Below are positions 43,775 to 55,102 of a DNA stretch of 59,699 nt, piece after piece. Position 1 is the stretch's first letter. The number at the start of each line of letters is the position of its first letter. A model generated the notes under the pieces. That model had not been told where the DNA came from. It did no database searches and saw only the letters and a program-made list of their open reading frames with translations. The position numbers and the translations under genes were made by a program. The stretch comes from Deltaproteobacteria bacterium (GTDB lineage: Bacteria; Desulfobacterota; Binatia; UBA12015): positions 1-59,699 of the forward strand of contig VGTG01000013.1 in NCBI GenBank assembly GCA_016874795.1. Direction: 5' to 3'.

Positions 43775-44560
43775 TCAGCGCATGTAGCGGGGAAGCCCGT
43801 CGCGGCGGAGGGCGGCGTCGGTCGCGGCGAGGTCGGCCGCGTTGTCCGCCGTGTGCCATCGCCCGGCGTAGACGTAGCCGAAGAAGGGCAGGCCTTCCGC
43901 GAAGAGCGGCGGGTAGAAATCGTGCATCGAGCTGAAGGGTCGATCGTCCGGCATGCGCGCGATCACCTCGGGCGAGAGGACCTGCACCGATGCGAACATG
44001 TACTCGGAGAGCCCCTCGCGCGGAGCGCCGCGGCCGAGGAAGCGGCGCACGCGGCCGCTCGTGTCGATGCCGAAGACGCCGTAGCTCTCCTTCCGCGGAT
44101 CGTCGCGCAGCACGAACGTCACTGCGGCGCGGCGCGACGCGTGGAAGTCGAGCACCTCGCCGAGAGGAACGTCCGTCACCACGTCCGCGTTCAGGACGAC
44201 GACCGGCGCGTCGAGCGACCCCTCGAAGAGGCGAGTGGCTTGACGGATCCCGCCGCCGGTGTCGAGGAGCGTCGTCTCGACCGAGTAGCGGACCGCGACG
44301 CCGTGGCGCGAGCCGTCGCCGAGCGCCTCGCGTAGTCGGTCGCCGAGGTGGTGCACGTTGACGACGACCTCCTCGATGCCGTTCGCGCGGAGGAGACCGA
44401 GCCCGTACGCGATCAGCGGCCGGTCCGCGACCAGGGCGAGCGGCTTCGGCGTGTGATCCGTGAGCGGCCGGAGACGCGATCCGCGACCCGCGGCGAGGAT
44501 GATCCCGCGCGCTCGCGGCGGCGTCGCCGAAGCCGCCTGCTTCGTTGGAGCGTCGCTCAC
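43775..44560 (-). CDS. murU: Nucleotidyltransferase, MurU-like (N-acetylmuramate-1-phosphate uridylyltransferase)
   Basis: A 261-residue nucleotidyltransferase. The GT-A signature GIILAAGRGSRLRPLTDHTP (residues 19-38) ends in TPKPL; VVNVHHLGD, SVETTLLDTGGGIRQA, VVLNADVVTD and FTYVFxxLxxPE-like FASVQVLSPEVI complete the fold. In Pseudomonas, MurU converts MurNAc-1-P to UDP-MurNAc in a fosfomycin-indifferent peptidoglycan recycling path; its partner AmgK is encoded immediately upstream here with a GTGA overlap, which strongly supports this assignment over glucose-1-phosphate thymidylyltransferase. Start is the GTG at 44560. NagZ, AmpD and MupP homologues are not in the window. Confidence 0.82.
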   Translation of the reverse strand: MSDAPTKQAASATPPRARGIILAAGRGSRLRPLTDHTPKPLALVADRPLIAYGLGLLRANGIEEVVVNVHHLGDRLREALGDGSRHGVAVRYSVETTLLDTGGGIRQATRLFEGSLDAPVVVLNADVVTDVPLGEVLDFHASRRAAVTFVLRDDPRKESYGVFGIDTSGRVRRFLGRGAPREGLSEYMFASVQVLSPEVIARMPDDRPFSSMHDFYPPLFAEGLPFFGYVYAGRWHTADNAADLAATDAALRRDGLPRYMR

Positions 44561-45567
44561 GCGAAGAGCTCGCTCCGCGTCGCGAGGAGCCGCCGCGGCG
44601 CCGGATCGTCGATCGCTTCGAGAGCGCGGCGCGCCTGCGCCGCGACGTCCGGCACGAAGCGGAGGTGCGCGGTCCGTCCCGCCTCGAGAGCGAGCTGGCG
44701 GAATCGGCCGAGCACGCGTAGCGCGCGGAACGCGACCGCGACGAAGTAGTCGCGCCGGAGCGAGGCGCGATCGAGGTCGATCCCCCGGCCGCGGAGCTCG
44801 CTCGCGAAGCGGTCGACGAGGCGCGCTTCGCTCTCCGCATCGACGAACCGCGCGCTCGCGCGATCCGTGCAGAGCGAAGCGACGTCGTACAGTGCGGGTC
44901 CGATCATCGCGTCCTGGAAGTCGATCGTCCGCACGCGCCCGTCCGCGTCCACGTAGAGGTTCCAGGCGTGGTAGTCGCGGTGGATCAGGACGTCGGGCTG
45001 CGCCTCGAGCGCTTCGCCGAGGCGGGAGAGGGCGCTCGTCAGCTCCGGGTCGCTCTCCGGCTTCGCCGGACGATCCCCGTCGGCGATCGCGAAGGCGCCG
45101 ATCAGGTGGATCTCGCGCTCGATCAGCGCGCGGTCGTGCCGGCGCCCGAAGGCCACACAGCGGCCGCGCTCGGGATCGAGGATCGAAGCGGCGATCCGAG
45201 CGGCGATCGCGGCCGCCTCCTCCAGGAGCGCCGCGCCCGCCGCTCGCTGCGCAGCCGCGTCGGCGAGCGCTTCGTCGCCGAGGTCCTCGAGCAGGAGGAT
45301 GCCGTCCTCCGCGGCCGCGTCGAGGTGCAGCGCCGGAACCGCGACGCCGCGTCCTTCGAGGTAGCGCTGCACGTCGACGAAGTCGGACGCGCTCTTCTTC
45401 GCGTCGCTTTCCGGCAGGAGCATCGCGACGATCGAGCGTGGTACGCTCTCTCCCGCGAGGCGGAGGCGCACGTAGCGTCGCGTCGAGGCGTCGCCGGCGA
45501 GCGGCTCCTCCTCCGTCACGCGGGCTCCCCTCCAGCACCGCTCCACGATCCGCTGCCAGTTTGACAT
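44557..45567 (-). CDS. amgK: Anomeric MurNAc/GlcNAc kinase AmgK-like (aminoglycoside phosphotransferase family)
   Basis: A 336-residue APH-fold kinase phosphorylating the anomeric hydroxyl of N-acetylmuramate. Motifs: PLAGDASTRRYVRLRL (nucleotide loop in this family), AMLLPESDAKKSASDFVDVQ, ILLLEDLGDEAL (hinge), catalytic loop VLIHRDYHAWNLYVD with Asp198, and TIDFQDAMIGPALYDVASL (metal-binding DFQ). AmgK proteins share exactly these D-S--R-Y and HRDYHxxN(L) elements and are typically paired with MurU, as here. It is divergent from the nuo operon across 75 bases containing an inverted repeat. Function beyond recycling, for example sugar-1-phosphate supply for glycans, cannot be excluded. Confidence 0.85.
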   Translation of the reverse strand: MSNWQRIVERCWRGARVTEEEPLAGDASTRRYVRLRLAGESVPRSIVAMLLPESDAKKSASDFVDVQRYLEGRGVAVPALHLDAAAEDGILLLEDLGDEALADAAAQRAAGAALLEEAAAIAARIAASILDPERGRCVAFGRRHDRALIEREIHLIGAFAIADGDRPAKPESDPELTSALSRLGEALEAQPDVLIHRDYHAWNLYVDADGRVRTIDFQDAMIGPALYDVASLCTDRASARFVDAESEARLVDRFASELRGRGIDLDRASLRRDYFVAVAFRALRVLGRFRQLALEAGRTAHLRFVPDVAAQARRALEAIDDPAPRRLLATRSELFA

Positions 45568-45569
45568 GC

Positions 45570-45597
45570 CCCGCGTGTTTCCTTAGCTAAACGCGGG
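45570..45597. promoter_or_regulatory. Inverted repeat in the amgK-nuoA divergent intergenic region
   Basis: CCCGCGT (45570-45576) and ACGCGGG (45591-45597) are exact complements 14 bases apart, with a nearby palindrome TTAGCTAA (45583-45590) in the only AT-rich patch of this 75-base gap. It could be an operator for amgK or nuoA, or part of the amgK leader, since it begins 3 bases before that ATG. Confidence 0.4.
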
Positions 45598-45642
45598 CTC
45601 GCGGGGGAGCGTGTCCGCTTTCTTGGCCGTCGGGACGGTCCT

Positions 45643-46002
45643 GTGCTGAATCCGTACGTTGCACTCTTGATGAGCTTCGCGCTCTGCGCGCTCGTCGCGA
45701 CGATCATGGTGTGCGCGAGCTGGATCCTCGGCCCGAAGCACCCGACGAAGACGAAGCTCGAGATCTTCGAGACGGGAAATCCGCCGCTCGGATCGCTCCG
45801 CGGCATGCGCTTCCCGGTGAAGTTCTATCTGACCGCCATCCTCTTCATCGTCTTCGACATCGAGGTGGTGTTCATGTACCCGTGGGCCGTGATCTTCCGG
45901 CAGCTCGGCTGGGCGGGACTGGCCGAGATGGCCGTCTTCGTTGCGGTGCTCACGGTGGGGCTGGCGTACGTGTGGCGGGTCGGCGCTCTCGAGTGGGAAT
46001 GA
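45643..46002 (+). CDS. nuoA: NADH-quinone oxidoreductase subunit A
   Basis: A 119-residue three-helix membrane subunit of respiratory complex I. ND3-type motifs are intact: the loop ILGPKHPTKTKLEIFETGNP (usually ESGxxP; here ETGNPP), RFPVKFYLTAILFIVFDIEV and FMYPWAVIFRQLG. It starts with GTG 45643 and opens the operon. In most bacteria nuoB, C and D follow; here nuoH comes next with a 22-base gap, so the peripheral-arm genes are not part of this cluster. The protein contacts NuoH and NuoB/D at the quinone site. Confidence 0.93.
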   Translation: MLNPYVALLMSFALCALVATIMVCASWILGPKHPTKTKLEIFETGNPPLGSLRGMRFPVKFYLTAILFIVFDIEVVFMYPWAVIFRQLGWAGLAEMAVFVAVLTVGLAYVWRVGALEWE

Positions 46003-46024
46003 GCGCCGGGGGACGGGGTCGAAC

Positions 46025-47131
46025 GTGGAGGTGCTGATCTCGCTCGCGAAGGTGATCTTCGCCTTCGTCATCGTTCTCCAGCTCACGCTCGTCCTTCTCT
46101 GGGTCGAGCGGAAGGGCTCGGCGCTGATCCAGGACCGCGTCGGCGCGAACCGCGCGAACCTCTTCGGCGGGCTCCTGCCCTTCAACCTCGGGATCGTGAA
46201 CACGTGGATGGCCGATCCCCTGAAGCTCTTCCACAAGGAGGACATCGTCCCGGCGGACGCCGATCGCTTCCTCCACTGGTTGGCGCCCTGGATCGCGATC
46301 TTCCCGCTCTTCGTGACCTTCACGGTGATCCCGTTCGGCGACGTCCTGATCGCGGGCGGCTACACCATCAACCTGCAGGGCGCGGACCTGAACCTCGGCA
46401 TCCTCTACGTCCTCGCGATGCTGTCGATGGCCGTCTACGGCGTGATCGTCGGCGGCTGGGCCTCGAACTCGCGGTATGCGTTCCTCGGCGGCGTCCGCGG
46501 CTCGGCGCAGATGGTGTCGTACGAGATCGCGATGGGGCTCTCGCTCGTCAGCGTCGTGCTCACCTTCGGGACGCTCGACTTCCAGGAGATCGCGCGCGCG
46601 CAGGGCGATCTCCTCTTCGGGGTCTTCCCGGCGTGGGGCTTCTTCTACCAGCCGCTGGCGCTCCTGATCTTCTTCATCGCCGGGATGGCGGAGTCGAAGC
46701 GCGCTCCCTTCGACCTCCCCGAGGCCGAGTCGGAGCTCGTCGCGGGCTTCTACACGGAATACTCGGGCTCGAAGCAGTCGGTCTTCATGATGGCCGACTT
46801 CGTCGAGGTCGCGATCGTCGCGGGTCTCGTGACGACGCTCTTCTTCGGCGGCTGGCAGGTGCCGTGGCTCTACCGGGACGGCTTCCATTTCCCGGGCGGG
46901 TTCCACGTCTTCGTGCCGTCGCTCCTCGTGACGGTGCTCCAGGTCCTCTCGTTCCTCGTGAAGCTCTTCCTCTTCTGCTGGCTGCAGATCTTGATCCGCT
47001 GGTCGCTGCCGCGCCTTCGTTACGACCAGCTGATGGACCTCGGCTGGAAGCGGCTCCTCCCGCTCTCGCTCGCGAACGTCGCGATCACCGCGGTGTTCGT
47101 GCTGCTCTTCGATGGAAAGACGGTCTGGTGA
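46025..47131 (+). CDS. nuoH: NADH-quinone oxidoreductase subunit H
   Basis: A 368-residue eight-helix subunit (ND1 homologue) forming the quinone channel at the junction of the two arms. Motifs: [100 protein letters not shown] and [20 protein letters not shown]. Start assigned to GTG 46025 (GTG 46031 equally possible). Overlaps nuoJ by four bases. Standard complex I rather than the formate- or methanogen-type version is indicated by the ERKGS and EAESELVAG loops. Confidence 0.94.
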   Translation: MEVLISLAKVIFAFVIVLQLTLVLLWVERKGSALIQDRVGANRANLFGGLLPFNLGIVNTWMADPLKLFHKEDIVPADADRFLHWLAPWIAIFPLFVTFTVIPFGDVLIAGGYTINLQGADLNLGILYVLAMLSMAVYGVIVGGWASNSRYAFLGGVRGSAQMVSYEIAMGLSLVSVVLTFGTLDFQEIARAQGDLLFGVFPAWGFFYQPLALLIFFIAGMAESKRAPFDLPEAESELVAGFYTEYSGSKQSVFMMADFVEVAIVAGLVTTLFFGGWQVPWLYRDGFHFPGGFHVFVPSLLVTVLQVLSFLVKLFLFCWLQILIRWSLPRLRYDQLMDLGWKRLLPLSLANVAITAVFVLLFDGKTVW

Positions 47132-47625
47132 CGCTCTTCTGGATCCTCGCCTGCGTGACGATTCCCGCGGCGCTGACCGTCATCCTGCACCGGAACCCGG
47201 TGTACTCGGCGCTGGCACTCGTCTTCACGCTGTTCCAGGTCGCGATCATGTTCGTCGCGCTCGACGCGCATCTGATCGCGTTCCTGCAGATCATCATCTA
47301 CGCGGGCGCGATCGTGGTCTTGATCCTGTTCGCGATCATGCTCTTGAGCCTCGAGCCCGAGGAGCCGGGCGACGGACGAAGCTCGCTCCGCGCCGCCGGC
47401 TGGGGCGCCGCGGCGCTGCTCGGCCTCGAGCTCGTGGCGATCGCCGCGGTCTTCCCGGACACGCCTGCGGCCGAGAAGCCGCTCCCCGAGGGCTACGGCT
47501 CGGTCGCGAAGATCGCCGAGCGGCTCTTCACGACCCATCTTCTGCCCTTCGAGCTGACCAGCGTGCTGCTGCTCGTCGCGGTGGTCGGAGCCGTGGTCAT
47601 GGCGCGGCGACGGACCGGTCCATGA
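47128..47625 (+). CDS. nuoJ: NADH-quinone oxidoreductase subunit J
   Basis: A 165-residue ND6 homologue with five helices. It shows [40 protein letters not shown] and [11 protein letters not shown], the YAGA region being the conserved pi-bulge helix TM3. A soluble loop (residues 75-85, [11 protein letters not shown]) and an extended linker precede the last helix. Start GTG overlaps the nuoH stop (GTGA) and the stop overlaps nuoK (ATGA). nuoI, which normally lies between H and J, is missing from this position. Confidence 0.92.
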   Translation: MTLFWILACVTIPAALTVILHRNPVYSALALVFTLFQVAIMFVALDAHLIAFLQIIIYAGAIVVLILFAIMLLSLEPEEPGDGRSSLRAAGWGAAALLGLELVAIAAVFPDTPAAEKPLPEGYGSVAKIAERLFTTHLLPFELTSVLLLVAVVGAVVMARRRTGP

Positions 47626-47918
47626 CCGAGCACTATCTCGTCCTCGCCGCGATCCTCTTCGCGATCGGCGGCCTCGGCGTCCTCATCCGCCGGAACGTCA
47701 TCGTCATTCTGATGTCGGTGGAGCTGATGCTCAACGCGGTCAACGTGACCTTCGTCGCGCTAGCTAGGCAGCACGGTTCGATGGACGGTCAGGTGATCGT
47801 CTTCTTCGTGTTGACCGTCGCCGCCGCCGAGGTCGCGGTCGGGCTCGCGATCATCCTGATGAACTTCGCCCAGCGGAAGACGATCAACGCGGACGAGATC
47901 CGCCTGCTGCGCGGATAG
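47622..47918 (+). CDS. nuoK: NADH-quinone oxidoreductase subunit K
   Basis: A 98-residue ND4L homologue with three helices: [40 protein letters not shown] and [19 protein letters not shown]. The two conserved membrane glutamates, in [11 protein letters not shown] and in [11 protein letters not shown], are present and belong to the proton path of the membrane arm. Start ATG overlaps the nuoJ stop. A 34-base spacer with an AAGAGG site precedes nuoL. Confidence 0.94.
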   Translation: MTEHYLVLAAILFAIGGLGVLIRRNVIVILMSVELMLNAVNVTFVALARQHGSMDGQVIVFFVLTVAAAEVAVGLAIILMNFAQRKTINADEIRLLRG

Positions 47919-47952
47919 GCGCAGCCGACCCCAGCGAATCGAAGAGGCCGAG

Positions 47953-49887
<1,935 letters not shown>

Positions 49888-49888
49888 G

Positions 49889-51436
49889 ATGGAACTTCCG
49901 ATCCTGAGCTTGATCCTCTTCTCGCCCCTCGTGCTGGGGCTGATCCTGCTCTTCGTCCCGTCGGAGCCGGTCCAGATCCCGCAGCGGACGGCGTTCGTCT
50001 TCTCGCTCGTTCCCTTCTTCTTCTCCCTCTGGATGCTGGCGCGCTTCGATCCCTCGATCGGCGAGCTGCAGCTCACGGAGACGGTCTCGTGGATGCCGAC
50101 CCTCGGCATCACCTACTCGCTCGGCGTCGACGGCTTCTCGATCTGGCTCATCCTCCTGACGACGCTCTTGACGCCCGTCGTGATCCTCGGCTCGTGGACG
50201 GACATCCGGAAGCGCGTGAAGGAGTTCCTCTTCTTCATGCTCGTCCTGGAGTGGGGAATGCTCGGCGCCCTCGTCGCCGTCGACCTCTTCCTCTTCTTCA
50301 TGTTCTGGGAGCTGATGCTCTTCCCGATGGCGTTCGTCCTCGGGATCTGGGGCGGGCCGCGGCGCTACTACGCGACGATCAAGTTCGTGCTCTACACGAT
50401 GGCCGGCAGCGCGCTGATGCTCGTCGCGATGCTGTATCTCGTCCTCGCACACGCGAAGACGGGCACGCTGACGTTCGACATCGTCACGCTCTACGACACG
50501 CCGCTCTCGCGCCTCGAGGAGACGCTCCTCTTCTGGGCCTTCGCGATCGCGTTCTTCATCAAGGTGCCGATGGTGCCGCTGCACACGTGGCTGCCCGACG
50601 CGCACACCGAGGCGCCGACGGGCGGCTCCGTCGACCTCGCGGGCGTCCTCCTGAAGATGGGGACGTACGCGTTCCTCCGCTTCGCGATCCCGCTCTTCCC
50701 GCACGCGGCGGAAGACGCCTTCCCGATCGTCATCGCGATCTCCGTCGTGGGGATCGTCTACGGCGCGATGGTCGCGTACCCGCAGCCGGACATGAAGCGG
50801 CTCGTCGCGTACTCGTCCGTGAGCCACATGGGCTTCGTGATGCTCGGGCTCTACGCCTTCGACGTCACGGGGATCACCGGCAGCGTGCTGCAGATGATCA
50901 ACCACGGGCTGACGACCGGCGGGCTCTTCATCCTGATCGGCTTCATCTACGACCGGACGCACACGCGGCAGATCGCGGACTACGGCGGCGTCTGGACCGT
51001 CGTGCCGATCTTCTCGGTGCTCTTCCTGATCGTGACGCTCGGCTCGATCGGCCTTCCGGGAACGAACGGCTTCGTCGGCGAGTTCATGATCCTCCTCGGA
51101 GCGTTCCGGAACCATCCGTGGGCGGTCGCCGTCGCGACGACGGGCGTCGTGCTCGGCGCGGCCTACATGCTGACGATGTACAAGCACGTCGTCTTCGGCC
51201 CGCTGAAGAACGCCGCGAACGAGACGCTCGCCGACCTGAACCTACGCGAGGTGATCGCGGTCGCCCCGATCGTGCTGCTGATCTTCTGGATCGGCGTGTA
51301 TCCGAAGCCCTTCCTCGCGCGCATCGAGCCGACGGTCGAGGTGCTGCTGTCGCGCCTCGAGCGGGCCGGTGCGACGCTCTACCTCGCGGACCGCTCTCCC
51401 GCGGCGGACGAGCCCGAACGGGTGGCTGCGCGATGA
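49889..51436 (+). CDS. nuoM: NADH-quinone oxidoreductase subunit M
   Basis: A 515-residue ND4 homologue. It has MLGALVAVDLFLFFMFWELM (catalytic Glu in FWELMLFPM), KVPMVPLHTWLPDAHTEAPT, SVDLAGVLLKMGTYAFLRFA, MKRLVAYSSVSHMGFVMLGL and GLPGTNGFVGEFMILLGAFR. The VSWMPTLGITYSLGVDGFSI segment is the usual first loop. ATG starts one base after the nuoL stop, and the end overlaps nuoN by four bases, so the whole A-N set is a single compact transcription unit. Confidence 0.95.
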   Translation: MELPILSLILFSPLVLGLILLFVPSEPVQIPQRTAFVFSLVPFFFSLWMLARFDPSIGELQLTETVSWMPTLGITYSLGVDGFSIWLILLTTLLTPVVILGSWTDIRKRVKEFLFFMLVLEWGMLGALVAVDLFLFFMFWELMLFPMAFVLGIWGGPRRYYATIKFVLYTMAGSALMLVAMLYLVLAHAKTGTLTFDIVTLYDTPLSRLEETLLFWAFAIAFFIKVPMVPLHTWLPDAHTEAPTGGSVDLAGVLLKMGTYAFLRFAIPLFPHAAEDAFPIVIAISVVGIVYGAMVAYPQPDMKRLVAYSSVSHMGFVMLGLYAFDVTGITGSVLQMINHGLTTGGLFILIGFIYDRTHTRQIADYGGVWTVVPIFSVLFLIVTLGSIGLPGTNGFVGEFMILLGAFRNHPWAVAVATTGVVLGAAYMLTMYKHVVFGPLKNAANETLADLNLREVIAVAPIVLLIFWIGVYPKPFLARIEPTVEVLLSRLERAGATLYLADRSPAADEPERVAAR

Positions 51437-52884
51437 TCGAGATCCCCTTCGGCGCCGCGGAGGCGTGGGCGATCGCGCCGTTCACGGTCATCGCGCTCTT
51501 CGCGATGGGCATCCTGCTCTACGAGACGTTCCGCACGGACGACCACGGCCCCGAGCTGACGTTTTGGTTCTCGATCCTCGGCCTTGCCGGCGCCGCGATC
51601 GCCTCGCTCCTCGCGTGGGACAACGGTTCCGTCGCCTTCGGCGGCACCTTCGCGACCGACGGCGTCGCCGTGTTCACGAACCTCATCTGCATCCTCGCCG
51701 CCGGTCTCTCGCTGATGATGGGCGTGCACTACATGGAGCTGATCCGCGTGCGTGCGCGCGAGTTCCAGCCGCTCGTGCTGTTCGCGGTCTCCGGCATGTT
51801 CATCATGGGCGGAGCGCGCGATCTGATCGTCCTCTTTCTCGGGATCGAGGTGATGTCGATCCCCGCCTACGTGCTCGCCGGCATCCACCGGCAGGATCAC
51901 GCCTCGGGCGAGGCGGCGCTCAAGTACTTCCTCCTCGGCGCGTTCGCGACGAGCTTCCTCCTCTACGGCATCGCGCTCGTCTACGGCGCGACGGGAACGA
52001 CGACGTACGCCGGCATCTCGATGGCGCTCTCGACCGCGCCGCACCTGGCGCTCCTCGGCGGCATCGCGCTCTTGATCGTCGCGCTCGGCTTCAAGGTCGG
52101 CGTCGTGCCGTTCCACTTCTGGGCACCGGACGTGTACCAGGGCGCGCCGACCGCGGTGACCGCGCTGATGGCGGTCGGCATCAAGGCGGCGGCGGTCGTC
52201 GGCACGGCTCGTCTCTTCCTCTCCGGCTTCGCCGGGATGCACGTCGAGTGGAGCATCGTCCTCTGGTGGATCTCCGTCGCGACGATGACGCTCGGCAACG
52301 TCGTCGCGATCGTGCAGAGCAACGTGAAGCGGATGCTCGCGTACTCGAGCGTCGCGCACGCTGGCTACCTCATCGCGGCGATCGCTTCGGGCACGCCGCG
52401 CGGCGGCGGCGCGATCCTCTTCTATCTCCTCGCGTACGCGTTCATGAACCTCGGCGCGTTCGCGGTCGTGATCGCGGTCGGTGCGAAGGACGAGCCGAAC
52501 GAGAAGATGTCCGACTTCGCGGGGCTCGCGACGCGTCGGCCGCTCCTCTCGGGAGCGATGGCGCTCTTCCTTCTCTCGCTGATGGGAATCCCGCCGCTCG
52601 TCGGCTTCGTCGGGAAGCTCTACATCATCGAGGCGCTGATCGCGGCCGGGCAGGTCGGTCTCGGCGTCATCGTGATCCTGAACAGCGTCGTGTCCGGGTA
52701 CTATTACCTACGGGTGATCATCGAGATGTTCATGAAGGATGCGACGCGCGAGATCCCCGCTCTCGACCCGCGTCCGTACCTCATGGTCTGCGTCGCGATC
52801 GCGCTCGCCGGGACGATCTTCTTCGGCATCTTCCCGGACCTCGCCCTGGAGGCCGCCCGGGACTCGTTCGCCGCTCTGCGTTAG
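51433..52884 (+). CDS. nuoN: NADH-quinone oxidoreductase subunit N
   Basis: A 483-residue ND2 homologue and the last gene of the operon. It has LIVLFLGIEVMSIPAYVLAG (conserved Glu in IEVMS), GEAALKYFLLGAFATSFLLY, VGVVPFHFWAPDVYQGAPTA, VKRMLAYSSVAHAGYLIAAI, FAGLATRRPLLSGAMALFLL and SLMGIPPLVGFVGKLYIIEA. Start ATG overlaps the nuoM stop. After its stop there are 184 bases without a gene before the secreted protein pair; a TTGACG (52947) is present there but a convincing matching -10 is not. Confidence 0.95.
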   Translation: MIEIPFGAAEAWAIAPFTVIALFAMGILLYETFRTDDHGPELTFWFSILGLAGAAIASLLAWDNGSVAFGGTFATDGVAVFTNLICILAAGLSLMMGVHYMELIRVRAREFQPLVLFAVSGMFIMGGARDLIVLFLGIEVMSIPAYVLAGIHRQDHASGEAALKYFLLGAFATSFLLYGIALVYGATGTTTYAGISMALSTAPHLALLGGIALLIVALGFKVGVVPFHFWAPDVYQGAPTAVTALMAVGIKAAAVVGTARLFLSGFAGMHVEWSIVLWWISVATMTLGNVVAIVQSNVKRMLAYSSVAHAGYLIAAIASGTPRGGGAILFYLLAYAFMNLGAFAVVIAVGAKDEPNEKMSDFAGLATRRPLLSGAMALFLLSLMGIPPLVGFVGKLYIIEALIAAGQVGLGVIVILNSVVSGYYYLRVIIEMFMKDATREIPALDPRPYLMVCVAIALAGTIFFGIFPDLALEAARDSFAALR

Positions 52885-53068
52885 CCACCTCGCAGGTCGC
52901 TCAGGACTTGCAAGGCTGCAATCGGTCCCGGCGAAGAAGCCCCCTATTGACGGCGACTCCGTGGCCTGGGGATTGCTGCAGGGTCGACTGCTGCGGCTCG
53001 CCTCCTCTGCAAACCCTGCCTATCCCAACTCGGCCGTACGGGGCTACATTACACGTAGGAGAAACTGG

Positions 53069-55102
53069 GTGGGAAAGCAGTCGATCGCAGCCGTCGCCGG
53101 AATCGCCTTTTGGGCGGCGACCCTGGCGGCTCCTCGAGTCGCCTCGGCAGCACAGCCGCCGTCGGTCGTGAGCTGCGCCAAGCGGGTCACCAATGGCGCC
53201 AAGGGGTTCGTCACCAAGTACTTCGAGTGGATCACGGACTGCGAGATCGACAACCTCGGGAGTGACGCCGGCGAGAAGCTCGACTGTCGTGCCGAGGCCG
53301 CCGGATCGAACACAATCGAGGGGCTCCTCGACAAGTTCTTCCGCGAGGTCGACGAATGCGCGAGCGACGCCTTCCGGGCGATCTGCCCGTTCGAGGCGAA
53401 GAATGCGGAGGAGCTGAAGGGTAAGCTCGGGGCGCCCGGCGGGATCGTCGACCAGCTCCTCGCCCTGAGCGACGACATCTACGTCACCGATTACGGGGCG
53501 GGATGCGAGCGACCGCCCGGCGAGGCCACGCGCGACGCCGAGGAGTGCGGTAAGCAGATCGCGCGGGTCGGTGCGGACTATACCGAGGAGCTCGTCAAAT
53601 GCGTATTCAAGTGCGAGCTCGGTAGGCTCCGGGAGAGCAGCGAATCGGTGGCCTGCCTCGACCCGTCGAGCGGTGCACCTGTTCGCGAGAAGGTCGTCGA
53701 GTGCTTCGAGGGCGAATCGGGGGACTTCCACGACGACACCGACAACAAGTGCAAGCTGAATGCGCACGTGCTCGGGCTCGGTTGCCCGATGGGCTTCGAG
53801 ACGGTCCCGGATGTCCTCGACGCGATCGACGAGCGCATCGTGGCGATCGTCGCCGAGGTGGACGAGTCGATCTTCCGCTCGCCGTGCAAGTCGAGCCTGG
53901 AAGACGCCGGAGAGGACGTCGCAATTCCGGCCAACGTGACGCTCGAGCCGAGCTTCACCACGAAGCAGGTTGCCTGCGGCCAGATACTGAACGCGAGCTT
54001 CTTCGGCAGCGACACGACCGTCCGCTTCGACTCGAACCTCGACTGCACGCCGATCGGCACCGCCACGGACGGCGTCGTGATCTCGAAGTCCGGCGTGACC
54101 GTCAGCGGCCGTGGCGAGTATCGCATCACCGGTCCGCAATCGAAGAAGAACCGAACCGGCGCCGGGATTCGGCTCGCGTCGGGCGTGACCGGCGTGCGGA
54201 TCCAGGGTTTCTCCGCGATCGAACGCTTCGCGGACGGAATCGGGGACGCCGGGAACAACACGGGCCTGGTCATCGACAACGTCACCGTCCGCCGGAACGA
54301 GGCGGCGGGAATCCGGTTGACGTCGCCGGGTGCGGCGATCGAGGAGGTCAAAGCGGATCGCAACACCATCGGCTTCGACCTCTCGGGCGACAACACCACG
54401 CTCACCGAATCCCGAGCGCTCCGCTCCACTGCCGGCGTCGGCATCGGCGTGCGGCTCGACGGCGTCGACACCGACGGTAACGGCCGTATCGTCTGGGTGA
54501 GAGAAAGCGCGTCCGAGGAGAACTTGATCGGGCTGCAGCTCAACGGCGGCCCGCACCGGATCGAGCACAACTCGGTGCGTGAGAATCTCGGAACCGGCAT
54601 CCACGTCGCGTCGATTGGCTCCAAGGTCGACTCCAACTCGATCAAGCTGAACCTGACCGATGGGGTCTGGGTAACCGGCTCGAACAACGACGTCTCGGCA
54701 AACAGCTCGGACGAGAACGTCGAGGACGGCTACGTGGTCGAGGGCTCGAACAATCTCCTCGACACCAATCGGTCTGGCACGTTGACGGACAACGGCAACG
54801 GCGGCGTCGGCTATCGGATCGGTGGAATGGGGAACCGCTTCCGCTCGAACAAAGCAGAGGCGAACCTCGGGGCCGGATTCCTGGTCGGGGCTCCGACGGC
54901 GGTGTTCACATCGAACAATTCGAACCGAAATCACGCCCAGGGTTATCTGTTCACGTCCGGGGGCAGCACGCTCGATACGAACAAAGCGGAGTTCAACACC
55001 GGGTTCGAGTTCGTCATCGCTCCGGGGAATACCGACGCACAAAGCAACACTGCGAACGGCGCCGCATTCAGCTTTGGCGCTGGCGGCGGCAGCTTCGAGT
55101 GA
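53069..55102 (+). CDS. Secreted Cys-rich protein with C-terminal right-handed parallel beta-helix
   Basis: A 677-residue exported protein (signal VGKQSIAAVAGIAFWAATLA, cleavage near ASA-AQ). Residues about 30-330 are helical and carry some 16 cysteines (VVSCAKRV, DECASDAFRAICPF, VKCVFKCELG, LGCPMGFE, SPCKSS), probably disulfide-linked, while the remaining half has none. The C-terminal half consists of about 22-24-residue beta-helix turns of the GI-L---N-V--N-A-NN-xGI type (TGLVIDNVTVRRNEAAGIRL, PHRIEHNSVRENLGTGIHVA), like NosD/pectate-lyase-type repeats. GTG 53069 is chosen for its AGGAGA site 7 bases upstream. The next gene overlaps by four bases. Possible glycan-binding or surface role; no catalytic site recognised. 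Confidence 0.75.
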   Translation: MGKQSIAAVAGIAFWAATLAAPRVASAAQPPSVVSCAKRVTNGAKGFVTKYFEWITDCEIDNLGSDAGEKLDCRAEAAGSNTIEGLLDKFFREVDECASDAFRAICPFEAKNAEELKGKLGAPGGIVDQLLALSDDIYVTDYGAGCERPPGEATRDAEECGKQIARVGADYTEELVKCVFKCELGRLRESSESVACLDPSSGAPVREKVVECFEGESGDFHDDTDNKCKLNAHVLGLGCPMGFETVPDVLDAIDERIVAIVAEVDESIFRSPCKSSLEDAGEDVAIPANVTLEPSFTTKQVACGQILNASFFGSDTTVRFDSNLDCTPIGTATDGVVISKSGVTVSGRGEYRITGPQSKKNRTGAGIRLASGVTGVRIQGFSAIERFADGIGDAGNNTGLVIDNVTVRRNEAAGIRLTSPGAAIEEVKADRNTIGFDLSGDNTTLTESRALRSTAGVGIGVRLDGVDTDGNGRIVWVRESASEENLIGLQLNGGPHRIEHNSVRENLGTGIHVASIGSKVDSNSIKLNLTDGVWVTGSNNDVSANSSDENVEDGYVVEGSNNLLDTNRSGTLTDNGNGGVGYRIGGMGNRFRSNKAEANLGAGFLVGAPTAVFTSNNSNRNHAQGYLFTSGGSTLDTNKAEFNTGFEFVIAPGNTDAQSNTANGAAFSFGAGGGSFE

